DNA of 64,000 nt, taken from assembly GCA_907163375.1 (NCBI GenBank), contig CAJQUW010003174.1, positions 310,001-374,000 of the forward strand. The letters are read 5' to 3'. Below, in pieces: positions 13,118 to 25,412 of the stretch. Position 1 is the first letter of the stretch. Each line of letters starts with the position of its first letter. Source of the stretch: Prostheceraeus crozeri (lineage: Eukaryota > Platyhelminthes > Polycladida > Euryleptidae). A model generated the notes under the pieces. It did not search any database. It saw only the letters and a program-made list of their open reading frames with translations, and was not told the DNA's origin. The position numbers and the translations under genes were made by a program.

Positions 13118-13320
13118 ATGATTTCTGTGGCACAGTGGCTAAGTGCTTGGCCTAGTGATCTTTTGGTGCAGTGGTCGAGCCCCGAAAGTGTCATTGGAAG
13201 TCGTCAGGAAGAACATCCGGGATAAAAGATCACAACATTCCAGATTGAAGTCTGACTACGTCGCCACCGTCCAGGCTTCCACCAGTATGGAGGGAGTAGT
13301 GAAACTGAACCACGAGTGCA
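13118..13320 (+). mobile_element. tRNA-derived SINE
   Basis: The head contains TGTGGCACAGTGGCTAAGTG, a good RNA polymerase III A box, and about 40 bp later GGTCGAGCCCC, a B box. The spacing fits a tRNA-like promoter. The downstream body is unrelated to tRNA. No clean A-tail or target duplication is visible, so the 3' border is approximate. Confidence 0.6.
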
Positions 13321-13562
13321 ATATTAACACACAAAAACTAGCACAAAAGAGTACATATTTCTATGCAATTTTATGCAAACTGAAGACTAAAATTGCAAAA
13401 TAATTCTAAGTAATTGTTACAAATTATTACTTAGAACAGTGTTTAAATGCTTATTAGCAATTTAATATAATTGCGACTGCATTGTGCTTGTGATTCTCAT
13501 TTAGATTATTTCAGTCATGAAAACTCATTGTTCAAATTACTGTGTTAACATAAGTTACTGGA

Positions 13563-13719
13563 TTAACATGTATTTTTCTTTGATCTTGTCTGACAAGAAG
13601 AGGAACTCACTAGAACTCGGCATACGTGCAGATTCGTGGTAGGCATAGGGTGTAAATCGCTCTTTAAAAGTCTCATTTTCGGCCTCGTTCCATGCAGAAA
13701 CTCGTTCTGGCTGCCGGAC
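13563..13719 (-). mobile_element. Solo right arm of the R5 foldback MITE
   Basis: TTTTTCTTTGATCTTGTCTG through CTGGCTGCCGGAC matches the right arm of the complete element at 60236-60958, including the terminal GCCGGAC followed by TA. The left half is absent. Confidence 0.7.
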
Positions 13720-16314
13720 TATAAAGACTAGATCGAGCCTGATATATTTATCAGGATACTGTAAACCAGCACCTCCTTAATCACATACTAAGGCAAGACA
13801 CTATTCGTAACTAATAAAAGAATTCTGAAGCAAAACGTTTAAGGAGGCTAGCTCATTAGGGTTACTGTTTTCTTGTCAACATTCTGTTTCAACGTAACCT
13901 CCTGAAACTCTAGTGTGTGACGTTTCAGGATATAGGTATCTTCGATTTTAGGAGGTGACAGATTACGGTTTAGAAACAGATCTAGAGCAAGATTAAGTAC
14001 ATGTATTATCATGAAATGAACTAACTATTCAACGTCACATAAGCTTCTAGTGAAAAGTTCAGCCGAAAATAAAGACTGAAACGAGCTTGATGAGGCTATG
14101 AATAGCGTCATTATTCGAAATTAAACTTTTCCTCAGTACCAACGATCACATTTTGACTTGATTTCAATTTTCAAACACAAAAGTTTGATGTTTTGATGAA
14201 GAGTTTGTTCTTTAAAAGACTAGAAAGAATGCACGTCATTCAATGTCGTCAATACTACACAATGTCAGTGATATTTCTTCGTTCTGAATAAGCTTCGATC
14301 CTTAGTAGCAAATTCAAATCGAATATTCATTGCAGAGAGTGAAGCAGAAAATTAATGATCAAAACATACAAAAGGCTTGCTCATGCAATATCGTCGTTTT
14401 AACTTGAAAGACAAATCATTTTCGGTATTTTGTTCTGAAGGGATTCTCTTGTCTTCTCTTGAGCGGATTCGATTTTATAAGGTTTTACTAAATCATTTCA
14501 GACGAATGATTCAAAAAGAGGAAGACAGTCGACGATATCTTATTAATTTTCAGCTGCAAGCCAATTCTTCAGATTTGGATAGATGAGAATTTGCGTCATA
14601 ACCTCAAACTTAATATTGAATCTTCCCGAAAGAATTTATACAAAGAATGTTCTCCTTTAAGGCTTCTTCCTCACATTACTATTTCTTTAAGTATTACTTT
14701 TCGCTCAATGTTCGAACTCAATTCATAAATGAGAAATCAGCGGGTGACTACAATTCAATGCAATATACAAATCACAAGGATGAAAAGAGACAGATTTTCT
14801 TCCAATGAAATCAAGTGGATAATACGCTCTCTCTACTGTAATATTCAATTATGCACATGCATGCTGCAGCTACGGTCATCAGAACAAGTTTATGCTCAGT
14901 TTAGGGATAATGGAAACCAAAATCAACCGAAACCCGCAAACAATGCGTACTATATTTATGCTTCAATTTCATAGAAAGGCTGAACGACATGAAAAGTTCT
15001 GGATAATTTTTACACATTGTCGTAAAGATCGGGCCCGATTTCTATGCGTCAACCAGATCAGAGATTCCACTACGTTGATTTCTGATGGTAAATCTGTTCA
15101 CTTTCGATTCTTAAGTGAAGGTTTGAATGTATGACCTGCCACTTACCATCGCACCTTGAAGGCCAAAGGCCGAAGTACAGTGCAATTATTGACTTCGTTG
15201 TAAATTTTCTTTATTTTAAATTAGATCAAAAAATACAATTGTACGGAGGCACCAAGTAACTTGGCTTTTTCTTTTCATCAATATGCGTCAACCGTCTGAC
15301 ACATAATTTATCAGGGTCAACATTCGCTATCGAACTGTATCGAACACACAGAGATAGATTCTCTTGTGTAGGTTAGTCTAGAGCGGTCATAATTCTTCCC
15401 CAGCCATTGCATGCAAATGGTAGGAAGCGACGGAGATCGACATAGATATTCATCTCTCTTCGGCTTCTGTGATTGGTCAAGCGCGCGCATTGCAGATGCA
15501 GCTCGCATCAGCGAACACACGAGCTTCAACGGTCACTTTGCAACCGGGCCAGTCAAGTGAACAGTACCTATCTTCGACTCAATTTTTCTCTGTGACAAAT
15601 TCGTCAAACGAAAATATTATTCCATCCGTTCGACAATTTACGATCTAAATTTACTCACTTTGAACGGTTAATGTGGTGTTGATGCTCTATCTTGTCAGAA
15701 TTCAGACTTGAATTTGCATTATATTCAATGGAAAATTGATCTTCTTGCTCTTCGAGACTAGTTCTAGACCATCAGTACTGAGGAACGTCATCTCTTACCC
15801 CAAACACGCAGACAAAGAATTTTCTCCCTGTGATCAGACAGTATACACTATGCGCAATCAGATGATCTACTTCTTCGAAAGTTTCATTGACAGAGGCTAC
15901 TGAAAAACTCAACGGACGGAATAACAGATATCATCGATTCTCTGCATTTTGTAGCATTCAGAAGTACATCAAATATAAAAAAATATAAGAAAATGAATAA
16001 AAACAATCAGATATGTCATTACAAAGCAGAGACGTATGAAAACATAATTATGAGCACACCACAGCCACACTATTTTGAATAAATCGCTATTCGCTATAAC
16101 GTTCATAACACTATAATATCAATTGATATAGAGGTTAATCATTTTTTTCTCTGCTGAATAACGCAGTCTGCAATGTATCAATTTATCAAACAGCCATGCT
16201 TGAAGTAGGTAAGGACTAGAATTCCCTCACTTATCCCATGTTACTTGTAGGTCACTGAGAGAACATCTTTTTATAGCAGGAGGTCAAAATTGCCTGGAGC
16301 TGGGAGTGTCCACT
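13720..16314. other. No gene seen
   Basis: Contains R6 at 15340. Frames at 14377-15134 are short, overlapping and without motif. Confidence 0.5.
15340..15500. repeat. Dispersed repeat R6, copy 1
   Basis: Shares CAGAGATAGATTC, a TCTAGAG(C/T)GG block and GATATTCNTNTCT with 19770-19925 in the same order and spacing. The 70-codon minus-strand frame here is not kept in the other copy. Confidence 0.5.
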
Positions 16315-17870
16315 CACGAAAATGTTTCATGAGAACTCATGAAATTTAATGCGGATTCATGAGAGGATCATGAGTCTCATGATATTCTCATAAGGAAATA
16401 TTTGACTATGAGAATACAATGAGTGACAATGAGTTCATTCGTGACGATAATACTTGTATGTATCTCGCGATGTGATCATGAGGTTTTTGTGAAAACAATC
16501 ACATGATTATGACTGGCCTACTTACAATAAGTTTATAAGCATAAGGTGTGTATATTAACCGCGAAATGAAAGAGTCATAGGAAAGCTTATTCAATCGACA
16601 ATAATCTCTCAAGTTTATAAGGTCTATAAGGGATGAAAATCAGAAATATAGCGGTATGCAACAGCCTATTCGAAATGATGCATGAATAATGTGACTTTAC
16701 AATGAGCATGACTATGTAAAGTGTTGAAAAAGGTCATTTACACAATCACAACTCAATATTTTGTCATGATATACCGTATTTCTTTGAATATGAGACGCAC
16801 TTGAATAAGGGACGCCCTCGAATAAGAGACGCATCCGTGAGAGGAAAAAATTTAATAAGAGACGCCCTTGAATAAGAGACGCATGTACAAAAAATAGACT
16901 GCTATAGACATATTACATGCAGGCTATTGTAATGTGGTAGCTACATCCGCCTAGCGATTATTAGGCCTACTTATCTTAGTAAAATACGTCAGTCTACTAG
17001 TAAATACCGGGTATCATGACCAATATTGTATAATATATAAGACTTCTTGTTGTTGTACATGCAGTACATGCATGTTGTACATACGTACATGCAGGCCTAC
17101 TTACGGTTACTTCATCTACCATTTAAGGAGGCATTATGCGGTAGCTTTCTTTGCATTTGGAGTCATGTACCGGTCGGTAACTTTTGCTGTAAATACTACT
17201 TGATTATCGGTATTTTCGTTTCGGTAAATTCAGATCTAGTCTACATGTATAGTGGCCAACATGTACTGGTATATGAATGTATTAGATGAGTCTACAAGAT
17301 ATGCTACTACAAACCATAAAACTCCTTTCATTTCCAAAATATCTGAATTATGATAAAGCGTATATATGTCAGAAAAATTACTAGCGAAATTTGCCCATGA
17401 CATAGGCCTAAGTGAGGAATGCAAAGGTTACCTAAGAGAATAGTAGCAAAAAACTAAGACACCTTTTTATAATGAAAGAATGAAAACTTGAACATTTGAT
17501 AAATAAGAGACGCCCCTGAATAAGAGACGCATCAATCAGGAATCTGAAAAAAACAAGAGACGCGTCTCTTATTCAAAGAAATACGGTATAATGGTTTATT
17601 ATTACGAATGCTGAAATAGAATTGTGGACATGGCATGGGGAAAGCTCTGTGTTAAGGTAGCGAGGCTATGAAAGCCTCAATAACTTGATACCAGATAAAT
17701 AGATTCAGAAGCATGAAAAAGCAACACGAAATTTTTAATGAGAATTTTGAGAAACTCATGAAATTTGATGAGATGTTTCATGTGAAACCGTTCGAAATCC
17801 GCATGAAATTTTATGAGATACATGTGCATTCGAGAAAAATCTCATAAAAATCATGAGGAATTTTCATGGG
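16315..17870. mobile_element. Outer TIR element rich in CATGA motifs, split by another element
   Basis: The outer flanks 16315-16420 and 17745-17870 are imperfect inverted copies. Both contain AAATTT(A/C)ATGCGGATT and repeated CTCATGA/TCATGAG palindromes. They surround the complete TIR element at 16774-17586, so the outer element is older. No transposase frame. The borders are approximate. Confidence 0.55.
16774..17586. mobile_element. TA-flanked TIR element (Tc1/mariner-like MITE)
   Basis: Begins CCGTATTTCTTTGAATA and ends with its complement TATTCAAAGAAATACGG, each flanked by TA. Subterminal parts carry several direct copies of GAATAAGAGACGC. The 813-bp interior has CATGTACATAC-type palindromes at 17055-17100 and no transposase. 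TA duplication suggests the Tc1/mariner group; the family is not named. Confidence 0.8.
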
Positions 17871-18389
17871 GCCCTGTATTTTGTGGAGGAAAGAAAATGC
17901 AAACCTATAAATTAGTGGCTATATACTATAAGAAGTATGAGCTTATTCTGCACACACTACGCCACTTCAAACTATGATAATGCATATATGAATCATATAT
18001 ATTCTACATCTATCATCTTCATCTCATGAAATATCACTTGGTGTAGCGGAATCGAATTATTTCACTACTTTTAGGCGCTTATTTTTGAGAGCCCATTGTA
18101 ACCGACGCAGCTGCACAGCGAAGTGCATAAATGTTGGAAAAATTCATCACAGAATGAAAAATTGTTTAGATATTTCGGTTTATCTATTGTATATATATTA
18201 TATGTTCGATTGTGGAATTTAAAATCAAATAGAAAGGGCGAATCCTCTCCTGAGGCAAGTGGGGTCAACATCAAAACAATACAAATTCGAAGGGATTCGC
18301 ATTGAATTTGCTTTCCGCTTTTGCTATACATGTAGGAAATGATACAGTTAGCCTTTTAAAAATGTTGAAAACTTGGAGGAATAACTTAC

Positions 18390-18818
18390 TTGTCACAAAC
18401 GCGTAATGAAATTTGACTCCACGAGCATAGCCAGGATTTTTATATTCCGACGCAATAAAAGTCACTTCAAGATGAGGTTGATCACTGGACATAATCGAGA
18501 TTGGCTGGTCGTCCCCACAGAAAGTGTTTGATTCCTCTTTGGTCAACTGACCAGTGGATGGCGAGTAAAAATATTTATATATCACGATACGATCTTGATT
18601 TGCACAACGTTTACCCACAGTGCCATTAAATGGCTCAGTCTTAAAAGAACTCTTTTTCAAAGAAAAGTCAGTAAATTCGATTTTCACACGCTCTGTGGGT
18701 AGGCCAATGAAATACCAGTTGCACATGAGGCCTACTGTGTACCCTTTGGGATATCCGAGAGTGGACGTACTTCCTCCTTTCAAACTGTTTTTGCTGTACA
18801 CTTTTTCTTGACATGAGC
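18390..18818 (-). CDS. CUB-domain gene, exon encoding the whole of CUB2
   Basis: Seen: a 429-nt exon (143 codons) flanked by phase-1 introns, with acceptor CTTCATCTTCAG and donor GTAAGTTATTCC. It holds an entire CUB: cysteine 1 in SCQEKVY, G-Y-P-K-G-Y-T, cysteine 2 in MCNWYFIGLPTERVKIEF, cysteine 3 in KRCANQDRIVIYKYF, cysteine 4 in NTFCGDD, and final strands around LEVTFIASEY and GVKFHYAFVT. An NGT sequon falls in an insertion of about 15 residues before cysteine 3, so this CUB is longer than usual. The usual Y-D-G acid is replaced (YKYF), which argues against a standard calcium site. Symmetric 1-1 phase is typical of shuffled extracellular modules. The frame stays open past the donor to 18271, but those residues lose CUB character, so the donor is preferred. 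Further 3' exons are expected at lower coordinates or outside the window. Confidence 0.87.
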
Positions 18819-18879
18819 CTGAAGATGAAGACGGTATTTGGAAATAGAAGTAGATCAGGGAACTAGAAAGTGTACTTAC

Positions 18880-18894
18880 TGTCAGGTTTATCCT
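18880..18894 (-). CDS. 15-nt microexon of the CUB gene (linker between CUB1 and CUB2)
   Basis: Seen: 15 bases between a TTGCAG acceptor and a GTAAGTAC donor. The intron to the next exon is only 61 nt, with a pyrimidine-rich 3' end (CTTCATCTTCAG). With phase 1 on both sides it adds the linker E-D-K-P-D and leads into S-S-C at the start of CUB2, without a stop. Phase agrees with the exon at 50500 upstream and the exon at 18818 downstream. Its acidic Pro-containing sequence suits an interdomain linker. Being a multiple of three, it could be skipped without changing frame, so it may be alternatively used. Inclusion is inferred from splice signals only; RNA reads would be decisive. Confidence 0.6.
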
Positions 18895-19090
18895 CTGCAA
18901 CTGGTATTATCGATGTCCTATCCTTGTCTGTAATGGATAATAATGACAAGATGCAGATTTAGCACACTTAGATCAGAAGACATTTAGATTTATACATGTA
19001 TAGTACATGGTATGGTATTATATTGCATAATATTATATAGTGCGTATCATTACATCCCACGAATATTATAGTCACAGGAACTTTGCGTGT

Positions 19091-19700
19091 GACAGAATTA
19101 GACAGGTTGTCCCTTTTTCTGTTTGACTAGAAAGGAAACATTGGAACATGTAACGTTAATGAAATGGCACAATCTGCTGACATAATACCATAGAAATCGG
19201 ACAATCAGCAGCCAGTTCAACATTAAACACGCCAAATTGTGCGAAGTGTCAGTGACTAGTTTTCTCTGTAGAGCTTCTCTGTAGAACTTGACATCGTCTG
19301 TCTCTTTGCTGTGTGATCCGGTTGATAACAGTCGACTGTTATCAACCGGATCACACAGCAAAGAGACAGAGACGATATCAAGTTCTGCAGAGAAGTTTAT
19401 TTATAGTTCTACAGGTTTTTCGTGCGCCTGCTAACAATTTTAATGATGAGAGGAAGGACCAACATTATCGAGAAAACTTTTGCAAAATGATCTGAATTCT
19501 TCGAATCTGAAGAAATCATGGCGATCGGAGCATTTTTAAGGAATTCACAGCAATCCGCAAGCGACGCACGACTACTTTTCCTATCCCTGTAAGGTACTAA
19601 AAATTTCTTTTTGCTCACTTGGAAAGTCCTGTGTGTGTCATCGTTTCGAATCAGTTTGCACTTCTAGCAAAGTGACATGGTCAAACAATCTAATTCTGTG
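19091..19700 (-). mobile_element. R1 element, copy A, with internal fold-back
   Basis: R1 is a repeat family of about 530-610 bp with ends ACAGAATTAGAC and CTAATTCTGTG. Copy A is on the minus strand relative to copy B at 25413. The stretch 19273-19395 is a near-perfect palindrome with no spacer, centred at 19333/19334 on GATAACAGTCGACTGTTATC, because one internal segment is present in both orientations. The frame 19618-19409 (KKKFLVPYRDRKSSRASLAD...) resembles those in copies B and D. No known protein family was recognised. Confidence 0.75.
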
Positions 19701-19769
19701 CTCCGTGCTAATCGACGTGAGCTGCCCCTACCCCGTCTCTAGCACTTGTGTGTTTAAAGATATGCCTGT

Positions 19770-19925
19770 TCCACAGAGATAGATTCATTTGCGTCTGGGT
19801 TATTCTAGAGTGGACATAATCCTATCCCCGCTATTGTTTGCAATGCTAGCAATCGATAGAGATTGATGTAGATATTCGTTTCTATGTGATATGGATTACG
19901 TCACTGCTTAACCTCGCCCATTATT
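19770..19925. repeat. Dispersed repeat R6, copy 2
   Basis: Same block order as 15340-15500 (CACAGAGATAGATTC, TCTAGAGTGG, GTAGATATTCGTTTCT). It lies just beyond R1 copy A. Class unknown. Confidence 0.5.
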
Positions 19926-19999
19926 AAAGTCTTCACAGCTTGTTTTTTATAACTATCGCAACTGCTTCCAAGCGCGTAGAGGTCTGCTTTTTCCTGACA

Positions 20000-21812
20000 C
20001 GATCATGGGGGAACATACAGTCGCGTTAGCATTCTGGGTTCGATCCTCAGCTGAGAAGCCATTTTTCATGGTGCCAGGAAGACGGCGCATAGAAATATAT
20101 CTTCGATGTCGTGAAAATCAGGGGCATTGTATTGTGTGAGTAATATCACGCGGTGCGAACACCGCATGCGCAAGATGACGTCATTGAACCAGCGACGAGC
20201 TTCAGGCAAAAACAAACCATCATTAGTGCTCATGCATGTGATAAATGCAATATGGCTGTCATATTTCCATATTCAAGAGATCCACTGCCAACTATTTACG
20301 TGATTGATAGGACATTGCATCTTATAGCAACTCTTTAAATATGAATACCAAAGTGAATGTTTTTATTAAACCTTTATTCCTTCGAAGACAATAAAAAGAC
20401 ATGAAATTTGCATTGTTTCAGGCGCCCGACTGAATATCACGACAACGGAACACAGAAATAAAAGGGGACTCAGAGATAGACTTTTCAGTTGCTTGCGATA
20501 TTCATGAGATGATTGCACGTATGTCGTGTTCTATCTACCGTTTGACGGCAATAGTCCTCTGTTGTAACTGTCTCTGAATCATTGAGAGTTAAAACGGTGC
20601 GTCTCCTGCTAAAAACGAAACATTTCAAATTTTTAGCTGAAAATGCTACTCAATGAAGGCTTCCATCATGTAATTTCTAGTCAGAATATGAAGTTATGAT
20701 AATAATGTCGAATGGTTTCATGGCATTCACAGGAAATGACTATCATTGAGTTTTGACAAGTAAAACCGAATAGTAAGTACTGTGAGCTAATGCGGAGAAA
20801 TGAATATTACATGTATTACTCATATCTTGAAGACATATTTTGCATTTTCTGATATAACCTGAACAAAGGTCAGTGGTGATCATAAAAGTGCATTTCAGCA
20901 TTGACCTTCTAGTCAACTAAGGGACCTACAGTCTGAATTTGCTATACACTGCAAACTGTAGACAGCCAAAATGATCAGACAATTGAAACAGACAGCAACA
21001 GACAATCAACAGTCAAAAGTGGCTGTTCAGAACAGACAAGATGAGACAATCACCACACAAAAGATCAGCCTGTCTATTTTCTAGAAATATTGACACTGGA
21101 ACGATTTGACACTAGCTACCTACAGTACATTTGGACACTCCTAATCATATCTGTTCTATCGCTGTCCTACTCACTCACACAGGCATCTTTATATGCAGAT
21201 TATGAACTACTCTGATATCTTCCAAGATGTCTTTTGTTCTGTTGCTGTCAACTTTCGGGAAGTATATACTGTATACCCTTGAAAGTTGTAAAGAACAGAG
21301 TAAAATCAGAATTAAAAGATGGCAGCAATATGTCAAATATTCAGACCGTTATTCCAATGCCTTCAAGTATTTCAAAATAACCCTACTTATTTAAACATTT
21401 GATATTCTTATAATCGAAAATTATCAAGTATACCATCCAATTTTGATGAAAGTGTATATATTAGTCATAAGTAGTATGATATGCAGCAAACGTAATAATA
21501 CAAAATAGTCCGTGCGATGAGACAAAAGTTGTGTGATAAGCAGGAAATTTATATGATAATACGTAGCATCAGCCAAAATACTGATTTGGCTGATAAATTG
21601 TCTGACAAGTGACTGTTTACAGTTTACAGTGTATATCGTGGATGAAATAATACGTTTAGACATTTAGTGAAAAGGTTGTTTCCTTCCCTCAATGGTTCCA
21701 GAAATACGAGAATTCTTATAGAATGACAGTTAAAGAATGTGTGCAGACATATAAATATATAGAAATTGCTTGGACTCCTTTCTGATAGGCATTAAATACA
21801 TGAAGATGCTGT
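20000..21812. other. Intronic or intergenic DNA, minor repeats
   Basis: 20150-20240 shares GATGACGTCATTGAACCAG and GACGA(G/A)CTTCAGG with 30085-30160. 20037-20052 has a B-box-like GGGTTCGATCC without a convincing A box. No exon recognised. Confidence 0.45.
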
Positions 21813-21816
21813 TTAA

Positions 21817-23588
21817 AGGGATGAATTTCTGTCATCGCCCATTCGAGAGGTGGGGGTCGTTCCTAACTGCGAATTTTTTCAATATCTTCTAAACCAAGCA
21901 AGCTTTGGCATAGATTTCTACTTGCCTACTTTCTATGTATTATTCAACTTTTTACTGAAGGAGAATTTATTTCACACTATAAATTTTCGTGAGATATATT
22001 TTAAGTTTGAATGTTTTGAATGTTTTAGATGATCTGCGTACATTCATGTCTGATGTATATATTGCAGTATCAGTTATTGATGAACTAAGTTGATATTGCA
22101 TAAAGGATTCTTCTTATCAATATATAGATATTCACAAATGCAACGTTTTTGAATTTAATATTATCAGCTTATTATGTATACCTGTTTGAGATTTGACAAT
22201 TAGATTCTAAATATGATTATTTATTGTTTTCACACATTTTAGTTCTGCACTTAATCAGCAATTATTGTAAATTTTCAGAAGCATGTTGCTTTCAGCCTCA
22301 GTGTCTCGATAAAAATTCACCGAATTGGGTAGTTTCTTTACCTGCAGAATTTAAATACGAAAATGTACGATTTTCGTGCTATTTGAACTGAACTAAAAGT
22401 ATAAAAGTTTGAATTGTACGACCTTTGACATCATCTAAAACAATGATGTAATCTGGTGACGATTAATAGCAATCATTTTCTTCTATGATCGTCAATGATA
22501 TCATTTTATAATATTTTACTTTTTATAATGAAAATATGCAATTTTTTAGTGAACTAGACATAGGCCTACACCTTAAATAGATCTAGTCATACGAATTTTT
22601 CGATTTACATTCCTACCATGCTACTTTTACTGATCTCAGCAATGAAATTAAACTTAGATTGCATGTTTCCATATATTCCAAACAATGGAAAACCGAAGAT
22701 AATCAGTTTAGTCAGACAAAGCTTCCCGTATATCAAAAGTTAGGTAGGGCCTATGCCCTACACATGAGACACTCGAATTACAAATATGCCTACAATATGC
22801 AGTTGGTTAAGCCAATGGCATCTAAAGTACGAAAAAGACTGAAAATATTTAGATTGCAGTCAAGACTTCAAAAACATCAAGACACTTATTATTGAGTTGT
22901 AGACTGACTGACAATAGCCTATTGCTTTTCGCTACATGAATCAACCAGTGCGGAAGGACATGGGTAGAACAAAAGAAAGAGACTAAATTTGATTCAATAC
23001 AAAATGCGAAGAATAAAATATAATGAAACAAACATTTTTGATAATATCATTTATCATTGCAGATCTTTGATTTTGTTAGCCACCTTGACCTGATCTTTCC
23101 ATTAGTGTATGGTTTATTAGTTTCTGCTTTCATTTTCCACTTCAAATAGTGATCTGATGTAAATTTGCTAAAAACTGGCATTCTTTTACTTTTGACCTCA
23201 AAAGTGAAAATAATGAACATTATTTATTTATTTTAATCGGCGCTGTGGCCTTGTGGTAGAGTGTTCGCTCTGCGTCCCGGAAGCTTTCGAACCTTTGGTC
23301 GGGTCAACTAAGGTCTTTTTTAACTTAAGTCTGGCTGCTTTCTGCTAAACTGCTCACACAAAAAAAAAGAGGAGTGACATAAAGGATATAAAAGTGGGAA
23401 GAGCGCGGTGGGGCACCGACTGTGCGCGGACGAGTGCTTCCACATATAAACAATTTTAATGCTGTTTTTCTGAATCCCTTTTCAATGCCCCTTCGATTGA
23501 TGTGTGGTTTGGCACAATTGGTGCAATAGTTTAGGAGATCAGAGGGGACAAAATCCGACAGCCCCGGCCGCCAGTGGGCCGAGGGTCA
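21817..23588 (+). mobile_element. R2 repeat, copy 1, interrupted
   Basis: Matches 24537-25408 in blocks: TGCATAAAGGATTC, the TTAGTTCTGCAN(C/T)TAATCAGCAATTATTG stretch, TTGATGTGTGGTTTGGCA and a GC-rich end (CCAGTGGGCCGAGGG). A SINE sits at 23236-23460. A segment at about 22480-23070 is absent from the other copy. A TTAA lies just before the start. Frames inside are not conserved. Confidence 0.65.
23236..23460 (+). mobile_element. tRNA-derived SINE inserted in R2
   Basis: The head has GGCGCTGTGGCCTTGTGGTA followed by GAGTGTTCGCTC (A box), then GCTTTCGAACC about 45 bp later (B box). The body ends in the AT-rich run ACATATAAACAATTTT. In R2 copy 2 the sequence runs through without it (GTGAAACTAATGTTG, about 25309-25323), which shows an insertion. 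Short flanks resembling AA(A/T)TAATG may be a worn target duplication. Confidence 0.75.
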
Positions 23589-24536
23589 AGCAATTGTTTC
23601 CCTGATATTTTGCAATTAGATGCAATTTGTAGTTACCAATTGCTTCCTGATAACCCTGGACGCAAGCAACTAATGCATCCTCAATCACGTCGGTGGATAT
23701 CTAACGACATCGTAGCCAATGCCAGACTTAACATTTGAGGACGCATTCTGTCATTTCCTTGTTCTGTAATGTTCCCACACACCTATAGTTCCATTAATTC
23801 CCGTTGAGTCTGCCACTCACGGATGGATGCAAGAGTACACACATTTGCAATCGGACGCAAAAATAATTGTTCCCAATAAAAAGTGACAACTGGGAATAAA
23901 TTTGGTTGCACTGCCAAAAATTATTGACTCCAGACTTCACCGATAATTGAAGAGGCATAAGAGTCATATTTTTTGCATTCCCAAGTGTGCATAGTGTTAC
24001 ACAATAGGACTATAGGATTAAATGTTTGACGGAATGGATTTCAGGAAGTTGTAAATGATATAACAATGGAAAAAGAGAAGTGCACCTAGAAAGCTAAATG
24101 CACCGACTGTGAGGTCATGTTATATTTCATCTCTTACGAGACAGATATTGTCGGAGTTGCAAATTGACTTTTTAGTATTTAAATGAGAATTCGAATAATG
24201 CTTTCGTCACAGCATTTAGTGCGTCACATGAAAAAAAGAGCCGAGTTGGATTGACAGCAACAATTCTCAGCAGGACAAACATAGCATAATGAACCCTCAT
24301 CGGATTATCTGTTTTTCAATGTAACATGAACCGCGAATGAGCGATATCATCTCTACTTAGAATTTTCCAACCTCAATGCAGAGGCCTATCTGATCAACCC
24401 AAAATGCGCTTTAGTAATATACGGCATGTAGCCAAACTTCATTTAACAATGTTCAAGCAAACAAACTCTTTGTAGCGGTTGCCAGTGAGTCTATGGTTTT
24501 AAACTACAACAGCAATGAATAAAAGGCCTTTTTTAA

Positions 24537-25408
24537 CCCTCGTTTTTCGCCCCCTCGGTGAATTTTTTGAATAACTTTTAGACCTTGCAAGTTGTCGCCA
24601 CCAGTTTTCTACTACTTTATTTTCTCCGTATTATATGTTATTTTAGTAGAATGATAATAAATTTGGCACAATATTTTTGGTGTGAGAGCAATTTCAAAAT
24701 CTGAGTGTTTGGAATATTTTGGCTGATTTCGGTATATACTCACTTTCAATGTGCAGTATATTGCGGCATCAATTCTTGATGAAATAAGTTGAAATTGCAT
24801 AAAGGATTCATCCTATTAACATAGATATATTCACAAATGCCAAGTCTCTGAATTTTAAACTATCTGCTTATTATGCATGCATGTTTCAGATTTGAGATTT
24901 AAATTCTAAATATGATGTTTTATTATTTTTGTACTTTTTAGTTCTGCATCTAATCAGCAATTATTGAAAATTTTCAGAATAATGCTGCATTCAACCTTGG
25001 TGCCTTCGTTCTTCTTCACTTGCAGAAACTAAATATTAAAATGGCCGATTTTAGTGCTCCTTGAGTTGTACTATAAGTTTGAATTATTTCACTTTTGACT
25101 TTCATTACAATGATGTAATAACCGCTAATAGTGATTAACAGACATCATGTTATTAACACATTAAGCACATCTTTCGGTTAGTGTGTCGTTTATTAGATTT
25201 TGTTGTCATTCTCCATTTCGAATAGGGATAATGGAAAATTGCTAAAAATTGGCGGTTTTTGACCTTCGACCTTCTCCTCAGTCCAGGGATGACCTCAAAA
25301 GTGAAACTAATGTTGTTTTTCTGAATCCTCTTTCAATGCCTATTCGATTGATGTGTGGTTTGGCAAAATTGGTGCAATATTTTGGATGATCAGCAGGGCG
25401 CAGCCCTA
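24537..25408 (+). mobile_element. R2 repeat, copy 2
   Basis: Starts CCCTCGTTTTTCGCCCC right after TTAA (24533-24536) and ends in the GC-rich ATCAGCAGGGCGCAGCCC, where R1 copy B begins a few bases later. Ends of type TTAA-CCCTCG and (copies 1 and 3) CGAGGGTCAA or CGGGGTTAA would suit piggyBac-like termini, but the shared TIR is only about 6 bp. That assignment is weak. Confidence 0.55.
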
Positions 25409-25412
25409 ATGG

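Noticed and set aside
18123-18811. Plus-strand frames opposite the CUB2 exon
   Set aside because: Shadows of the minus-strand CUB coding sequence and its flank.
20030-20060. Possible tRNA gene from GGGTTCGATCC
   Set aside because: No matching A box or cloverleaf; probably an isolated tRNA-derived scrap.
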